A stretch of DNA of 64,000 bases from the NCBI RefSeq assembly GCF_042427745.1, contig NZ_JBHMFA010000005.1, one strand, 5' to 3'. This DNA comes from Algibacter miyuki (GTDB taxonomy: Bacteria; Bacteroidota; Bacteroidia; Flavobacteriales; Flavobacteriaceae). Both the position numbers and the translations under genes were made by a program. Within the stretch, counting starts at the first letter, position 1. Each line of letters opens with the position of its first letter. Shown here in pieces: positions 7,940-16,309 of this stretch. The notes beneath the pieces are model-generated. The model was given only the letters and a program-made list of their open reading frames with translations. It had not been told where the DNA came from and did not search any database.

Positions 7940-9541
7940 ATGCAGACACACGTTGATAAAACACATGAGAATAAAAGCCAATCTGTGGCGAATGCTGTTT
8001 CTCAAAAACAGAGCAATAGTGAGTCTGCTTTTCAGTTTGTAGACAATAGACCTGAAGCCGTTGCACAACGGAAACTACAGGAGGTAATGAATAATAGTCC
8101 ACAGGTGAGGCAGTTGAAAGTTTTTCAGGAAATGGCCAACAACAGCCCCCTGGCTAAGCAAGTAGATCAATTGCAGGCTATGACTGATAATCATTCTACA
8201 CAAAATCAGCACCCCATTCAGAAAAAAGGAAACGATACAGGTTTACCTGATAATTTAAAATCAGGAATTGAAAGCCTATCGGGATATTCTATGGATGATG
8301 TAAAAGTGCATTACAATTCAGATAAACCTGCTCAATTACAAGCACACGCATATGCACAGGGAACGGATATTCATTTAGCTTCCGGACAAGAAAGGCACTT
8401 GCCTCATGAAGCTTGGCATGTGGTGCAACAAAAGCAAGGTCGAGTAAAATCTACCATGCAGCTGAAAGGTGGAGTGAATGTGAATGATGATACGGGGTTA
8501 GAGAAAGAGGCGGATAAGATGGGAGATAAAGCGTTAGTAACTCAGAAGAAAGTTAAAAAAACGAATTTGTTTGGTTTCGGACAACAATCAAATTCTGTTT
8601 TTCAAAGAATGATAAGCCTGAGAGAGAAAAAAGATGTTTTATATCTTTCAGCAGAAGAAGTAATTAATAGACTATCTCATGGTGGACGAAAACCAATACC
8701 TCGAGAACACATACAACAGATTGTTGCTTGGGATAATGTAGATAGATATTTCAAAGGTGGTCTAAGAGAATTACAAACTGAATTAAAATCAGGTTACGGT
8801 GAAGAGCCAGAAGAAATTGCCCCAAGTCAATTCAACCCAAAATTGACGGTTTTTTTGGATATTTTAAGAGAAAATGATAGAGGAAATTTTGAAATCAGTT
8901 GGGTTCGTGAAGAGCTTAAAGAAATACAGACTTTTCTTAGTAGTTATTCAGAATATGATTTGGCTTGGCTGATTGTAGTTGGGGGATTTACATTAACTGA
9001 GCTTAGAAAAATCAATCCTGCTTACGCAACTGGAATTATGCAGCGGTTTGATTTAGTCCTCTCGTCAGATAAAATTTTGGGAGATTACAGCATCTTAGTC
9101 AAAGATGCAATTCTTGGCTCTTCTGGAGCATTAGGAGAATTGAAATTTATAGAAAGACATGCAAGTGAAGGAATCGGAGAACTAACAGCTATTCCTGAAT
9201 TGGAAATTGAAAGTGAAAGTGGTAAGGTAACAACCCCTGATTTCAATATAAATGGGAATTTGGTAGAACTCAAAACACGTGACAAACCATTTAAGAACTC
9301 AAAGGATCTCAAAGATTGGATTAATGATCGTGCAACCACTGCCAACAAGCAAATGAGATATTCTGAAAAAGGCAAAGGTCTCCTTGTAATACAATTGAAG
9401 TCAGATCAAATGAATAAGGTAGATGAAACACAAGAAGGACTCGCAAATTATTTGCAAGATTTATTATCAAGACGTTTTAGTAGTCTATTAAGGATTGAAG
9501 TTTTGATAGATGGAGCATTTTATGCAGGTGGTAGAGAATAA
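7940..9541 (+). CDS. DUF4157 (eCIS-core) protein with a C-terminal PD-(D/E)xK-like nuclease candidate domain
   Basis: 533 residues, no signal peptide. Residues 33-90 hold the VDNRPEAVAQRKLQ-type repeats that precede DUF4157 in Bacteroidota. DUF4157 spans about 97-175 and contains the metallopeptidase-like motif H156-E-A-W-H160. The variable C-terminus (about 395-533) has P433-D434-F followed by E443-L-K445, the spacing of a PD-(D/E)xK nuclease core, similar in style to CdiA-type toxin tips. DUF4157 proteins are typical cargo of extracellular contractile injection systems or polymorphic toxins, with a conserved head and a swapped effector tail. No injection-system genes are in the window. The gene is alone in its cassette (7903-9554), so no dedicated immunity gene travels with it. 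The nuclease call is inference. Confidence 0.75.
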   Translation: MQTHVDKTHENKSQSVANAVSQKQSNSESAFQFVDNRPEAVAQRKLQEVMNNSPQVRQLKVFQEMANNSPLAKQVDQLQAMTDNHSTQNQHPIQKKGNDTGLPDNLKSGIESLSGYSMDDVKVHYNSDKPAQLQAHAYAQGTDIHLASGQERHLPHEAWHVVQQKQGRVKSTMQLKGGVNVNDDTGLEKEADKMGDKALVTQKKVKKTNLFGFGQQSNSVFQRMISLREKKDVLYLSAEEVINRLSHGGRKPIPREHIQQIVAWDNVDRYFKGGLRELQTELKSGYGEEPEEIAPSQFNPKLTVFLDILRENDRGNFEISWVREELKEIQTFLSSYSEYDLAWLIVVGGFTLTELRKINPAYATGIMQRFDLVLSSDKILGDYSILVKDAILGSSGALGELKFIERHASEGIGELTAIPELEIESESGKVTTPDFNINGNLVELKTRDKPFKNSKDLKDWINDRATTANKQMRYSEKGKGLLVIQLKSDQMNKVDETQEGLANYLQDLLSRRFSSLLRIEVLIDGAFYAGGRE

Positions 9542-9544
9542 AAA

Positions 9545-9600
9545 TGCCTATAACAAAAAATAAACGCCATTAAAACGAGCGTTTATTCAGACCGTTGGAT
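9545..9600 (+). repeat. attC-like junction B (shortest, 56 bp)
   Basis: TGCCTATAAC (9545-9554) is the exact reverse complement of this cassette's own start at 7903-7912. It is followed by a perfect 9-bp stem, AATAAACGC (9559-9567) / GCGTTTATT (9579-9587), and the next start GTTGGAT at 9594, which fits GTTRRRY. Size and layout match a short integron attC. Confidence 0.7.
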
Positions 9601-9619
9601 TTAATTTAATCAAAAAAAT

Positions 9620-10231
9620 ATGAACAAATCAACAGCAATATTTGGTGGAGCTGGACTTGGGATTCTAATAGGGTTACTCATCGGCATGTCTACTTCTGGA
9701 ACTGTGGGGTTAATAATAGGTTCATTAGCTTCATTCCTACTTGTACTTCTGGGGTTTAAGGAAAAAGGTGACTCTAATTCACAAACACTAAGGGTTGGAT
9801 CCTTTGGTTTATTTTGCTCTTTGGCAATTATAATCGGCTTATTTTTCAGAGTTAACAATTCGTTTACACCAACTCTAAAGTCAGAAATAGAAATGTGGAC
9901 TGCTGATAGTATTTTTAGTATGGATGAAGCAAAGGCATTTGTTTTGTATGAGCGTTTTGGTTTTGTTCCGTCAGGGGTTAAAGTTGATTCCACTATAGAT
10001 AGAAAAAGAGCACAATCAGTGCTCTATGGAACTAAGGTTTCAATCTCAGACTGTGAAAAAACACAAGGATACAAAGACAAAGACTTTCCAATTCAAAATG
10101 AGCTTAATGCATATAAACGTCTAGGAGGAGTTTGGGAGAAAATAGCCAATGCAATTGAGAAAGAAGTTGATATAGATAATCAAAAAACCACTCTTCACAT
10201 TTTTCAACAATGTTTATGTAATAATAATTAG
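9620..10231 (+). CDS. Membrane protein of unknown function, partner of the downstream protease
   Basis: 203 residues. Three hydrophobic segments (about 4-22, 28-46 and 58-76; GLGILIGLLIG, GLIIGSLASFLLVLLGF, GLFCSLAIIIGLFF) anchor a soluble C-terminal part of about 125 residues with two cysteines near the end (QQCLCNNN). I do not recognise a family. The stop codon is one base before the ATG of the serine-protease gene, and both lie in one cassette (9594-11761), so they are co-expressed and probably act together or as effector and guard. It could also be immunity for the preceding DUF4157 protein, but it lies in a different cassette. Confidence 0.6.
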   Translation: MNKSTAIFGGAGLGILIGLLIGMSTSGTVGLIIGSLASFLLVLLGFKEKGDSNSQTLRVGSFGLFCSLAIIIGLFFRVNNSFTPTLKSEIEMWTADSIFSMDEAKAFVLYERFGFVPSGVKVDSTIDRKRAQSVLYGTKVSISDCEKTQGYKDKDFPIQNELNAYKRLGGVWEKIANAIEKEVDIDNQKTTLHIFQQCLCNNN

Positions 10232-10232
10232 C

Positions 10233-11747
10233 ATGAAAAAAATTATATTTATTCACTTATTGCTTTTTTCTTCATTCTATCTGAAAGCACAACCTTCTAC
10301 TTCAACAATCGAGAACTTAAAAAGCGCAATTGTTAGAGTCCAAAGTGGTGATAAAATCGGTACTGGATTTTTATGGAGAAAAAATAATTGGGTTGTTACC
10401 ACCTTACATTTAATTGACAATCACAATCAAATTGAGATAACCCTTGCTAATGATGTAAAGAGCGCTAAGGTTATAAAAGTTTTAAAAGAGCATGATTTGG
10501 TGCTTCTTGAACTTGAATCAGCTTCTTCGCAATTGACAATTATTTCAAATATCAATAATTCCCTTGGATTAAATTCCAGTCTTTACACGATGGGCTACAA
10601 TGGAAAAGGGAATTTAAATACAATTATTGACAGGACTCTTAGGCTTGGATACAGCTCAAATGGAAGACTTGAAGGGCTATTACCTAAAACTGTAAAAGAT
10701 GCTTTAAATTCATGTAAACGACCGAATCCATCGATTGAAATATTGTATTTGGATGGCACGCTTTTACCTGGGTTTTCTGGTGCTCCGATTATTGACCTTA
10801 ATGGAAATTTAGTTGGTATAGCTGATGGTGGATTAGAAGAAGGAGCCAATTCTATTAGTTGGGGAATAAAAGCTAACAAGCTCAATAATTTACATATTTC
10901 TAGTGAAGGTTTCCCACATATACTTAATTGTGGTGGAGTTGTATCTAAAGTTTCTTTTGCTTCAGAGAGTATACTGGAAGAAAGTCATGTTGACTTTATA
11001 GAATACAAGGAGTTTAAATTTATTAAAACGAAAGTTAGAACTATTCAGGAAATGATGTCTACCATTGATGACCCCCTAGGGCTGCGGCAATTAATAAACG
11101 GCTACTCGATGTATAATAACACCAATTACCTTCAATTCAAATATGACATTTATGAAGACTTATTTTCAGGAATGACTTTCTGTGTTCCGAAAGGAACAAA
11201 ATTAGACGTAAACAATGACTTGATAGTAGGGCGTTTTGGAAATGCTGATTTTCAATTAGTCATATATCCAGATCATATTGAAAACTTAAACCCAAACCCT
11301 TCTCTAAGATATGCTTCAAGCGCTAATAATTTTCAACAGAAGATAGTGTCTATAGATGGAGGAAACTTAACGTATCAAAAAGATTTTAATTGGAGCTATA
11401 GTAACGGCCCCATAATTAGATATGATGGTGTTAAAGTGAACAGAGAAGCATATAGAGGATATGAGATTGAAGTAAACACATTTGAACAAAAGAATTATAT
11501 CCCTAGAACATACTCATTTCAAACTCACATTGGAAGAGGGAATTATTACATGGGTGCTGCAGCTCTAAATATGAGTAGCACCGTTGAAAACACCAATAAC
11601 CTTAGTAATTGTATGAGCAATGGACAATGCCAATCACAGAACATATCATCTGCTTGTGAAAAATCATGCAGTGAATATAGACTATTCTCTCAGCTCGTAT
11701 TAGGTGTTCATATGGGAGGTTTTTCCAACAGTTATAACAGGAAGTAA
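10233..11747 (+). CDS. Secreted trypsin-like serine protease
   Basis: 504 residues with a signal peptide of about 19 residues (MKKIIFIHLLLFSSFYLKA). A chymotrypsin-fold domain covers about 28-220 with a plausible triad: H59 in TTLHLI, D88 in KEHDLVLLEL and S182 in GFSGAP. Trypsin and HtrA relatives have AAH, D and GNSGGP at these places. No PDZ domain is apparent. Residues 225-504 are unrecognised and end in a Cys-rich tract (NCMSNGQCQSQN..SACEKSCSEY). It follows the membrane-protein gene with a 1-bp gap in the same cassette. It should act in the periplasm or outside. The target is unknown; defence or antagonism is possible but not shown. Confidence 0.78.
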   Translation: MKKIIFIHLLLFSSFYLKAQPSTSTIENLKSAIVRVQSGDKIGTGFLWRKNNWVVTTLHLIDNHNQIEITLANDVKSAKVIKVLKEHDLVLLELESASSQLTIISNINNSLGLNSSLYTMGYNGKGNLNTIIDRTLRLGYSSNGRLEGLLPKTVKDALNSCKRPNPSIEILYLDGTLLPGFSGAPIIDLNGNLVGIADGGLEEGANSISWGIKANKLNNLHISSEGFPHILNCGGVVSKVSFASESILEESHVDFIEYKEFKFIKTKVRTIQEMMSTIDDPLGLRQLINGYSMYNNTNYLQFKYDIYEDLFSGMTFCVPKGTKLDVNNDLIVGRFGNADFQLVIYPDHIENLNPNPSLRYASSANNFQQKIVSIDGGNLTYQKDFNWSYSNGPIIRYDGVKVNREAYRGYEIEVNTFEQKNYIPRTYSFQTHIGRGNYYMGAAALNMSSTVENTNNLSNCMSNGQCQSQNISSACEKSCSEYRLFSQLVLGVHMGGFSNSYNRK

Positions 11748-11752
11748 AAACA

Positions 11753-11866
11753 AAAACCAACAATATATAAAATAAAAGCCTTAATAGTGAAGGGTTTAAA
11801 CCCTCTTGTAACTTGACAAGAAAGTACCACGCAGTCGGCTACTATTCTTATACGCAACGTTGGCAA
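11753..11866 (+). repeat. attC-like junction C
   Basis: AAAACCAAC (11753-11761) complements this cassette's start GTTGGATTT (9594) except one base. The spacer is rich in nested stems (GGGTTTAAACCC, CTTGT..ACAAG, and AGCC pairing with GGCT) and ends at the next start CAACGTTGGCAA (GTT at 11859). Confidence 0.6.
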
Positions 11867-11981
11867 AAATCTAAATAAAAAATCTAAATGACTTTAATTA
11901 TAATTAATCTTTTAAATCAAAAAAATCATGAATAATTTCCTTTTTTTTTGTAAAAAAAATCTAAGATGCAATAAAAATTTA

Positions 11982-13364
11982 ATGACTAGTTTTCTGTGTG
12001 CAATTTATTTAATTTTTAATTGCCCTACTCTTTTATCCCAAAATTTGGGGTCAGGTTGGGTTTATATTGAAAATGTTCAAACAAATTTGGTTTTAGATGT
12101 TCAAGGTAACGCAAAAACAAAAGGGACAACTATATGGCCACATTCACTTAACTACTCTAAAGCACAAATGTTCAAATTAACAAGTTCGAATATTCCTGAT
12201 AGATTTGGAAATGATGCACGTTACATAATGGCTTATGACAATCGCTCTTTATCTTCTGATTTTTATCTTTCAGTAAAAGTTCCTCCTCTTGTTACAAGTC
12301 CAGTACAACCGATAGAAAATAATTTACATCAACCCGCACTATCGAGTGAACCAATGGTCTTTACTGACGGAGAAAACCATAGTAATCGAAAGACATTAAA
12401 CAACTACGAATTTACAATTGAAGAAAAAAATGAACTGAGCGTATCACCCATTCATCTAGCAAATAGCTTGGCGACTAAGGCAAAACAAATTTGGAAAATC
12501 ATCCCTGTTCCAAACGAACCTGATATGTATTATATTCAAAGTGCCGAATTCAAAAAGCAATATGTAATTGAGCCACTAGGCTTAAATTCGGGTGGAACTT
12601 TAGTGCTAGGTGAATTTACAGGAAGTAATCTCCAAAAATGGAAAATTTTAAAAACTGCTCCCAACGAACCAACTGATATTAAACTCACTAACTTTGAGTG
12701 GGAAAGAGATCTAGACCAATCAACTTGGAAGTTTTGGAAGTGGCACTACGCATATAAAATTAAAGGGGACATTACTTGGAAAAGAAATAACGACGTAACA
12801 AAACTATCTAAACAACGATTAACTATAGGAGTAGATAATGACAATGAACATATCACTATTGAGCCTCAAAAAAGTAGTTATAAATTTAGTATTGAAAGTA
12901 ATTCGACAGGAAATAAAAAAGAGCATTGTTTTCGTGTAAAAGCATATAGTAAATGGTCAGCTGAAAATACTACTTTTAGTGTCGAAACATGTACTACTCC
13001 AAACACCTCCACTCCACCAAAACGCCCCCCATCAAAAGGTGTTTCTAAATTACTGATTACCAATTGTCATGACAGCAAAACGGAATCAGTTAGATTATGG
13101 CTTTATGACGTTACAACTAACAATGGCAATTGGGTAGATAAGGGAGTCTTAAATAATCAATGGCAGGGCAGCAATTGTCCATCTGGTATTCCCAAAGAAA
13201 TTAATCTTACTGATAATCACGTTTATATATTGAAAGCTATTGATTGTGGAAATTTATCACCAAATGAAACAAATGGAAGTTGCCACGTATTGACATCACC
13301 TGAAATTAAAGGAGCACAAGATGGAAATGGAACAACCTTATCTTTTCAAATAGATGGAAGTTAA
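11982..13364 (+). CDS. Secreted protein with ricin-type beta-trefoil lectin domains
   Basis: The Met at 11982 gives a clean signal peptide (MTSFLCAIYLIFNCPTLLSQ); an ATG at 11928 would add 18 basic residues and is less likely. Mature residues 20-225 contain beta-trefoil repeats: GWVYIENVQTNLVLDVQGN, QIWKIIPV..YYIQSAEF and GGTLVLGEF..LQKWKI, with QxW-like motifs. This is the RICIN_2 pattern that binds carbohydrate. Residues from about 230 form beta-rich, fibronectin-like or unrecognised domains with paired cysteines. It is the sole gene of its cassette (11859-13377). Likely exported and glycan-binding; no catalytic domain is apparent. Confidence 0.72.
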   Translation: MTSFLCAIYLIFNCPTLLSQNLGSGWVYIENVQTNLVLDVQGNAKTKGTTIWPHSLNYSKAQMFKLTSSNIPDRFGNDARYIMAYDNRSLSSDFYLSVKVPPLVTSPVQPIENNLHQPALSSEPMVFTDGENHSNRKTLNNYEFTIEEKNELSVSPIHLANSLATKAKQIWKIIPVPNEPDMYYIQSAEFKKQYVIEPLGLNSGGTLVLGEFTGSNLQKWKILKTAPNEPTDIKLTNFEWERDLDQSTWKFWKWHYAYKIKGDITWKRNNDVTKLSKQRLTIGVDNDNEHITIEPQKSSYKFSIESNSTGNKKEHCFRVKAYSKWSAENTTFSVETCTTPNTSTPPKRPPSKGVSKLLITNCHDSKTESVRLWLYDVTTNNGNWVDKGVLNNQWQGSNCPSGIPKEINLTDNHVYILKAIDCGNLSPNETNGSCHVLTSPEIKGAQDGNGTTLSFQIDGS

Positions 13365-13369
13365 GCCAG

Positions 13370-13488
13370 TTGCCAAAAATGTCTATAATTAATGCGGATT
13401 TTAGGCTAAATCAAAAGTTTTGGCTAAGTGCTTAATCGAAAGTTCAATACTTTTAATTCCCGCACTAACCATAGCCGAGACGTTATAT
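13370..13488 (+). repeat. attC-like junction D
   Basis: TTGCCAAA (13370-13377) complements GTTGGCAA at 11859 with one mismatch. The stem arms TTAATGCGG (13389-13397) and CCGCACTAA (13460-13468) pair with one G-T. The block shares GCGGATTT with junction F and ends at the next start GACGTTATAT. Confidence 0.6.
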
Positions 13489-13529
13489 CCAATTTACTTG
13501 TATCATTAACAACAATAAATTTACAACAA

Positions 13530-14345
13530 ATGAGATCATTAAAATATATCATATTTATAAGTATTTTTAATTGTTATCAAGTGAAATCTCAAGAATTGGT
13601 TAATGACTTATACAATGGTGATGAAAAAAGATACTTTATTGAGACCAACACAGATACGCTTACCTTATATCATAAACAGATAAATGACCGGTCCTCTTTT
13701 GCCTATGGACTAGAATTGTATTATCTAAAGATCCCACTAAACTCGGCTAAACTTAATGTAAAGGAAGTAAAAATCAAAGGTGAAATGGATTCAATTTATA
13801 ATGAATTTAAAACGCTAGAATCCATTGTATTAATCAGTGGTGGCTTTTGGGGATATGATAAATCTAATAAAGAAATGCCTTTAGGATTAATAATAGAAAA
13901 TGGAAATATAAAATCAAAAAAAATAAAATGGGAAACTGGTGGTTTTTTATTCCAAAAAGATAATTCCATCGATATAGTTGCCATAAAGGATTTAGATGAA
14001 GTCAATTTTGACGAGGCTATACAATCAAAACCAATACTAGTGAAAAATTTTGAGAATGATATATATTCGGACGATAAAATTCATTTTGATCGAATATGTA
14101 TCGGGATTACGAACTCCAATGAATTAATAATTTGTGCTGTATTTAACAATAAAGGAAGGTCTATAAGTTTGTATGAGTTTTCGGAAATTTTAATCAAAAA
14201 TGAAAAACCAGACTATCCCAATACAAAAATAGCTTTAGCCTTAGATGGTGGTCCGAGTTCACATTTATATTTTCCCGCTTTGAATATGCACGTAGGATAT
14301 CAAGAAATCAATTACGTCCCTAATATTATTACAATTAAAAACTAG
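13530..14345 (+). CDS. Secreted phosphodiester-glycosidase (NAGPA-like) family protein
   Basis: The Met at 13530 begins a signal peptide (MRSLKYIIFISIFNCYQVKSQ); a longer frame from 13428 would put this peptide internally and overlap the cassette junction. The 271-residue product has features of the NAGPA domain (PF09992): SGGFWGYD near the N-terminal third, a conserved FDRICIGIT segment and the hallmark ALALDGGPSSHLYF near the C-terminus. Family members cleave phosphodiester-linked sugars, as in mannose-6-phosphate uncovering enzyme, or modify cell-wall glycans. It shares a cassette with the next gene (5-bp gap). Substrate unknown; the domain call is by motif recognition. Confidence 0.68.
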   Translation: MRSLKYIIFISIFNCYQVKSQELVNDLYNGDEKRYFIETNTDTLTLYHKQINDRSSFAYGLELYYLKIPLNSAKLNVKEVKIKGEMDSIYNEFKTLESIVLISGGFWGYDKSNKEMPLGLIIENGNIKSKKIKWETGGFLFQKDNSIDIVAIKDLDEVNFDEAIQSKPILVKNFENDIYSDDKIHFDRICIGITNSNELIICAVFNNKGRSISLYEFSEILIKNEKPDYPNTKIALALDGGPSSHLYFPALNMHVGYQEINYVPNIITIKN

Positions 14346-14350
14346 TCATA

Positions 14351-15175
14351 ATGAAAATTAATAAAGAACTACTTAAAAATATATTTTCAGAACATATAAA
14401 TAGTTTCATTGGAGGTGTTTTCACCTTAGCTATTGGTCTTTTGAGCTTTTACTTAACACCATTAAAAGATAATTTTTACCATTTCCTTTATCGTGAAAAA
14501 GCTGAGGTCAAAATATTAATTCCAGAAAATGTTTATCTAGGTGATAACTTAAAACTAGATAATATTTTAATAAAACCTAAATCAAAGATCAGTATCGCCG
14601 AGGGCACTTGTGAAATTATTTATGATAACACTTTTTTAACATTAAGTAGTGGTAACAATACATTCAAATTCCCTACTGTAGAAGGCGCAGATCTGCTCCT
14701 TGATAATTCTGGTATAAATTTTAAAACTATCAAATCTGGAAAAACATCTATTAAAACGATAATTACAACAAAATACAATACCTATAAGGACAGTATTCAG
14801 GTTAGTATAAAACCACCCTATAAAAGTGACAAACCTTCTTCTTCCAATTTTAGCGGTTTATGGAAATTCAAATTAGGTTTTCATAATGGAGAAATGAATT
14901 TACATGAAATTAGCGGTAATTTATCTGGCACTTATAATTTTGATAATGGTGAAACTGGAAATATAACCGGTTTTAGGGATGCCACTCCTTTTCATATTGA
15001 TTTGGTTAGAAAAGGTGAAATATTTAAATGGCGCATAAATGCTCTCTGGAAGCCTAATGGAGATTATATTGAAATTAATGGTGAAGCAGAAGAATTAATA
15101 ATCATGGAAAATGATTGGAAAAGGAATGGTGCTAGGGCGCACACGTTTTATAGCTCAGTTAAAACAAAAAAATAA
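14351..15175 (+). CDS. Single-pass membrane protein of unknown function
   Basis: 274 residues. One membrane segment near the N-terminus (about 18-37, SFIGGVFTLAIGLLSFYL) is followed by two beta-rich regions: about 52-155 (Ig-like or SLATT-adjacent look, no firm match) and 165-274 starting NFSGLWKFKLGFHNGEM, which resembles lipocalin-like small beta-barrel repeats. The first segment lacks a cleavage site, so the protein is probably anchored with the beta domains in the periplasm. It is co-cassetted with the NAGPA-like gene. No function assigned. Confidence 0.55.
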   Translation: MKINKELLKNIFSEHINSFIGGVFTLAIGLLSFYLTPLKDNFYHFLYREKAEVKILIPENVYLGDNLKLDNILIKPKSKISIAEGTCEIIYDNTFLTLSSGNNTFKFPTVEGADLLLDNSGINFKTIKSGKTSIKTIITTKYNTYKDSIQVSIKPPYKSDKPSSSNFSGLWKFKLGFHNGEMNLHEISGNLSGTYNFDNGETGNITGFRDATPFHIDLVRKGEIFKWRINALWKPNGDYIEINGEAEELIIMENDWKRNGARAHTFYSSVKTKK

Positions 15176-15181
15176 TACTGC

Positions 15182-15562
15182 ATATAACACTGCGTGTATA
15201 TCAACCTTATCCCTCTCTTTTGTTCTTTCTTATTATATGTCTTAAATTTAGTGTTTTTATAAAAATACTAAATTTAAGACATAGGTATAACCATAAAAAA
15301 ACTTCCCTTATCTTATATGCTTATTTAAAATAAGCTCGGTTTGTAGAAATATTTTATTTCATATACTTTTTTAAGTAACTTTTAATATATTTAAAAATAT
15401 TTTCTTCCCTAAAGAATTTCGATATGAATACCTACTAGCTCATGTACTCATATTGAATCATAATGATTAAAAAATTAATAGCTTTAATAATACCCTAAAA
15501 AAGTAGTGTTAACCCTAAAATAGATATATAGTTAACACTAACTATATACAACTGTTGGCAGC
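15182..15562 (+). repeat. attC-like junction E (composite, 381 bp, no gene)
   Basis: It begins with ATATAAC, the complement of GTTATAT at 13482. It contains a long hairpin, ATGTCTTAAATTTAGT (15237-15252) with ACTAAATTTAAGACAT (15267-15282), extended by further pairing. The right part (15483-15551) is a near copy of junction A, and the block ends at GTTGGCAGC (15554). The first 90 bp match 22577-22657. It looks like two junctions fused after loss of a cassette between them. No open gene is seen. Confidence 0.55.
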
Positions 15563-15589
15563 AAGGCAAAAAAAACAAACTAACGATAA

Positions 15590-16309
15590 ATGAAAGGATA
15601 TAATTTATTATTAAACACTATTGCAGCAGTAGTTATTGGACTATCTGTAATAGGTTTAATCCTCATAACGATAAAGTCTCTTAACGTTGAGGAACAAAAA
15701 ACGAATACAATACAAATTGAATATCACGGAATAAAAACAGATTCAATTAATGAACTGAATAAGTTGGAGATTGTTAAAATTGATTCTCTATTAAATGAGA
15801 TCAAACAAACGTCAAACAAAATTCAAGATCGTCAACTTGATCTTATCAAAGAAAAAGAAAGCGATAATTTTTTCAATAAACTTTACGCTGCAATAGTTGC
15901 AATAATTCTAGCAATTGCAGGTTTTTTTGGTTTCAAATCTACTAATGATATTAGAACAAGAGCAGTTGAAGAAGCTAAATTCGAATCAACAAAAATCGCG
16001 AAAGAAACTGCTGAAAAGTCAGCAAAAGAAGAATTTAAAACAATATTTGACGAGGAGTATAAAGGAGAAGTTTTTGAACAAGCAACAAAAGCAAGTTCAG
16101 AAGTTTTAAGAAAAGAAGTAGGTCAATTAGAGAAAACGATTTTCAAATTAAATAAGAGAATTGAAAAATTAGAAACTATCCAAGAAAATTCAACTGACGC
16201 ACAGATTGAAACAACAACTTCTGAAGAGTCAAGCGAAAGTGAAATAGATGACAACGGATCTGAAAGCAATATCAACGAAACAGAAAACCCTTTTGACAAT
16301 GAGCAATAA
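15590..16309 (+). CDS. Membrane-anchored coiled-coil protein, partner of the DGQHR protein
   Basis: 239 residues with two membrane segments (about 11-30 IAAVVIGLSVIGLILITI and about 97-114 LYAAIVAIILAIAGFFGF) separated by a helical region. A long, Lys/Glu-rich coiled coil follows (about 120-200, including EEAKFESTKIAKETAEKSAK and VGQLEKTIFKLNKRIEKLE), then an acidic Ser/Glu/Asn tail. No known domain recognised. Its 3' end overlaps the next gene by 11 bp, so the two are translationally coupled in one cassette (15554-17635). A membrane sensor or anchor for the DGQHR partner is a reasonable inference. Confidence 0.65.
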   Translation: MKGYNLLLNTIAAVVIGLSVIGLILITIKSLNVEEQKTNTIQIEYHGIKTDSINELNKLEIVKIDSLLNEIKQTSNKIQDRQLDLIKEKESDNFFNKLYAAIVAIILAIAGFFGFKSTNDIRTRAVEEAKFESTKIAKETAEKSAKEEFKTIFDEEYKGEVFEQATKASSEVLRKEVGQLEKTIFKLNKRIEKLETIQENSTDAQIETTTSEESSESEIDDNGSESNINETENPFDNEQ

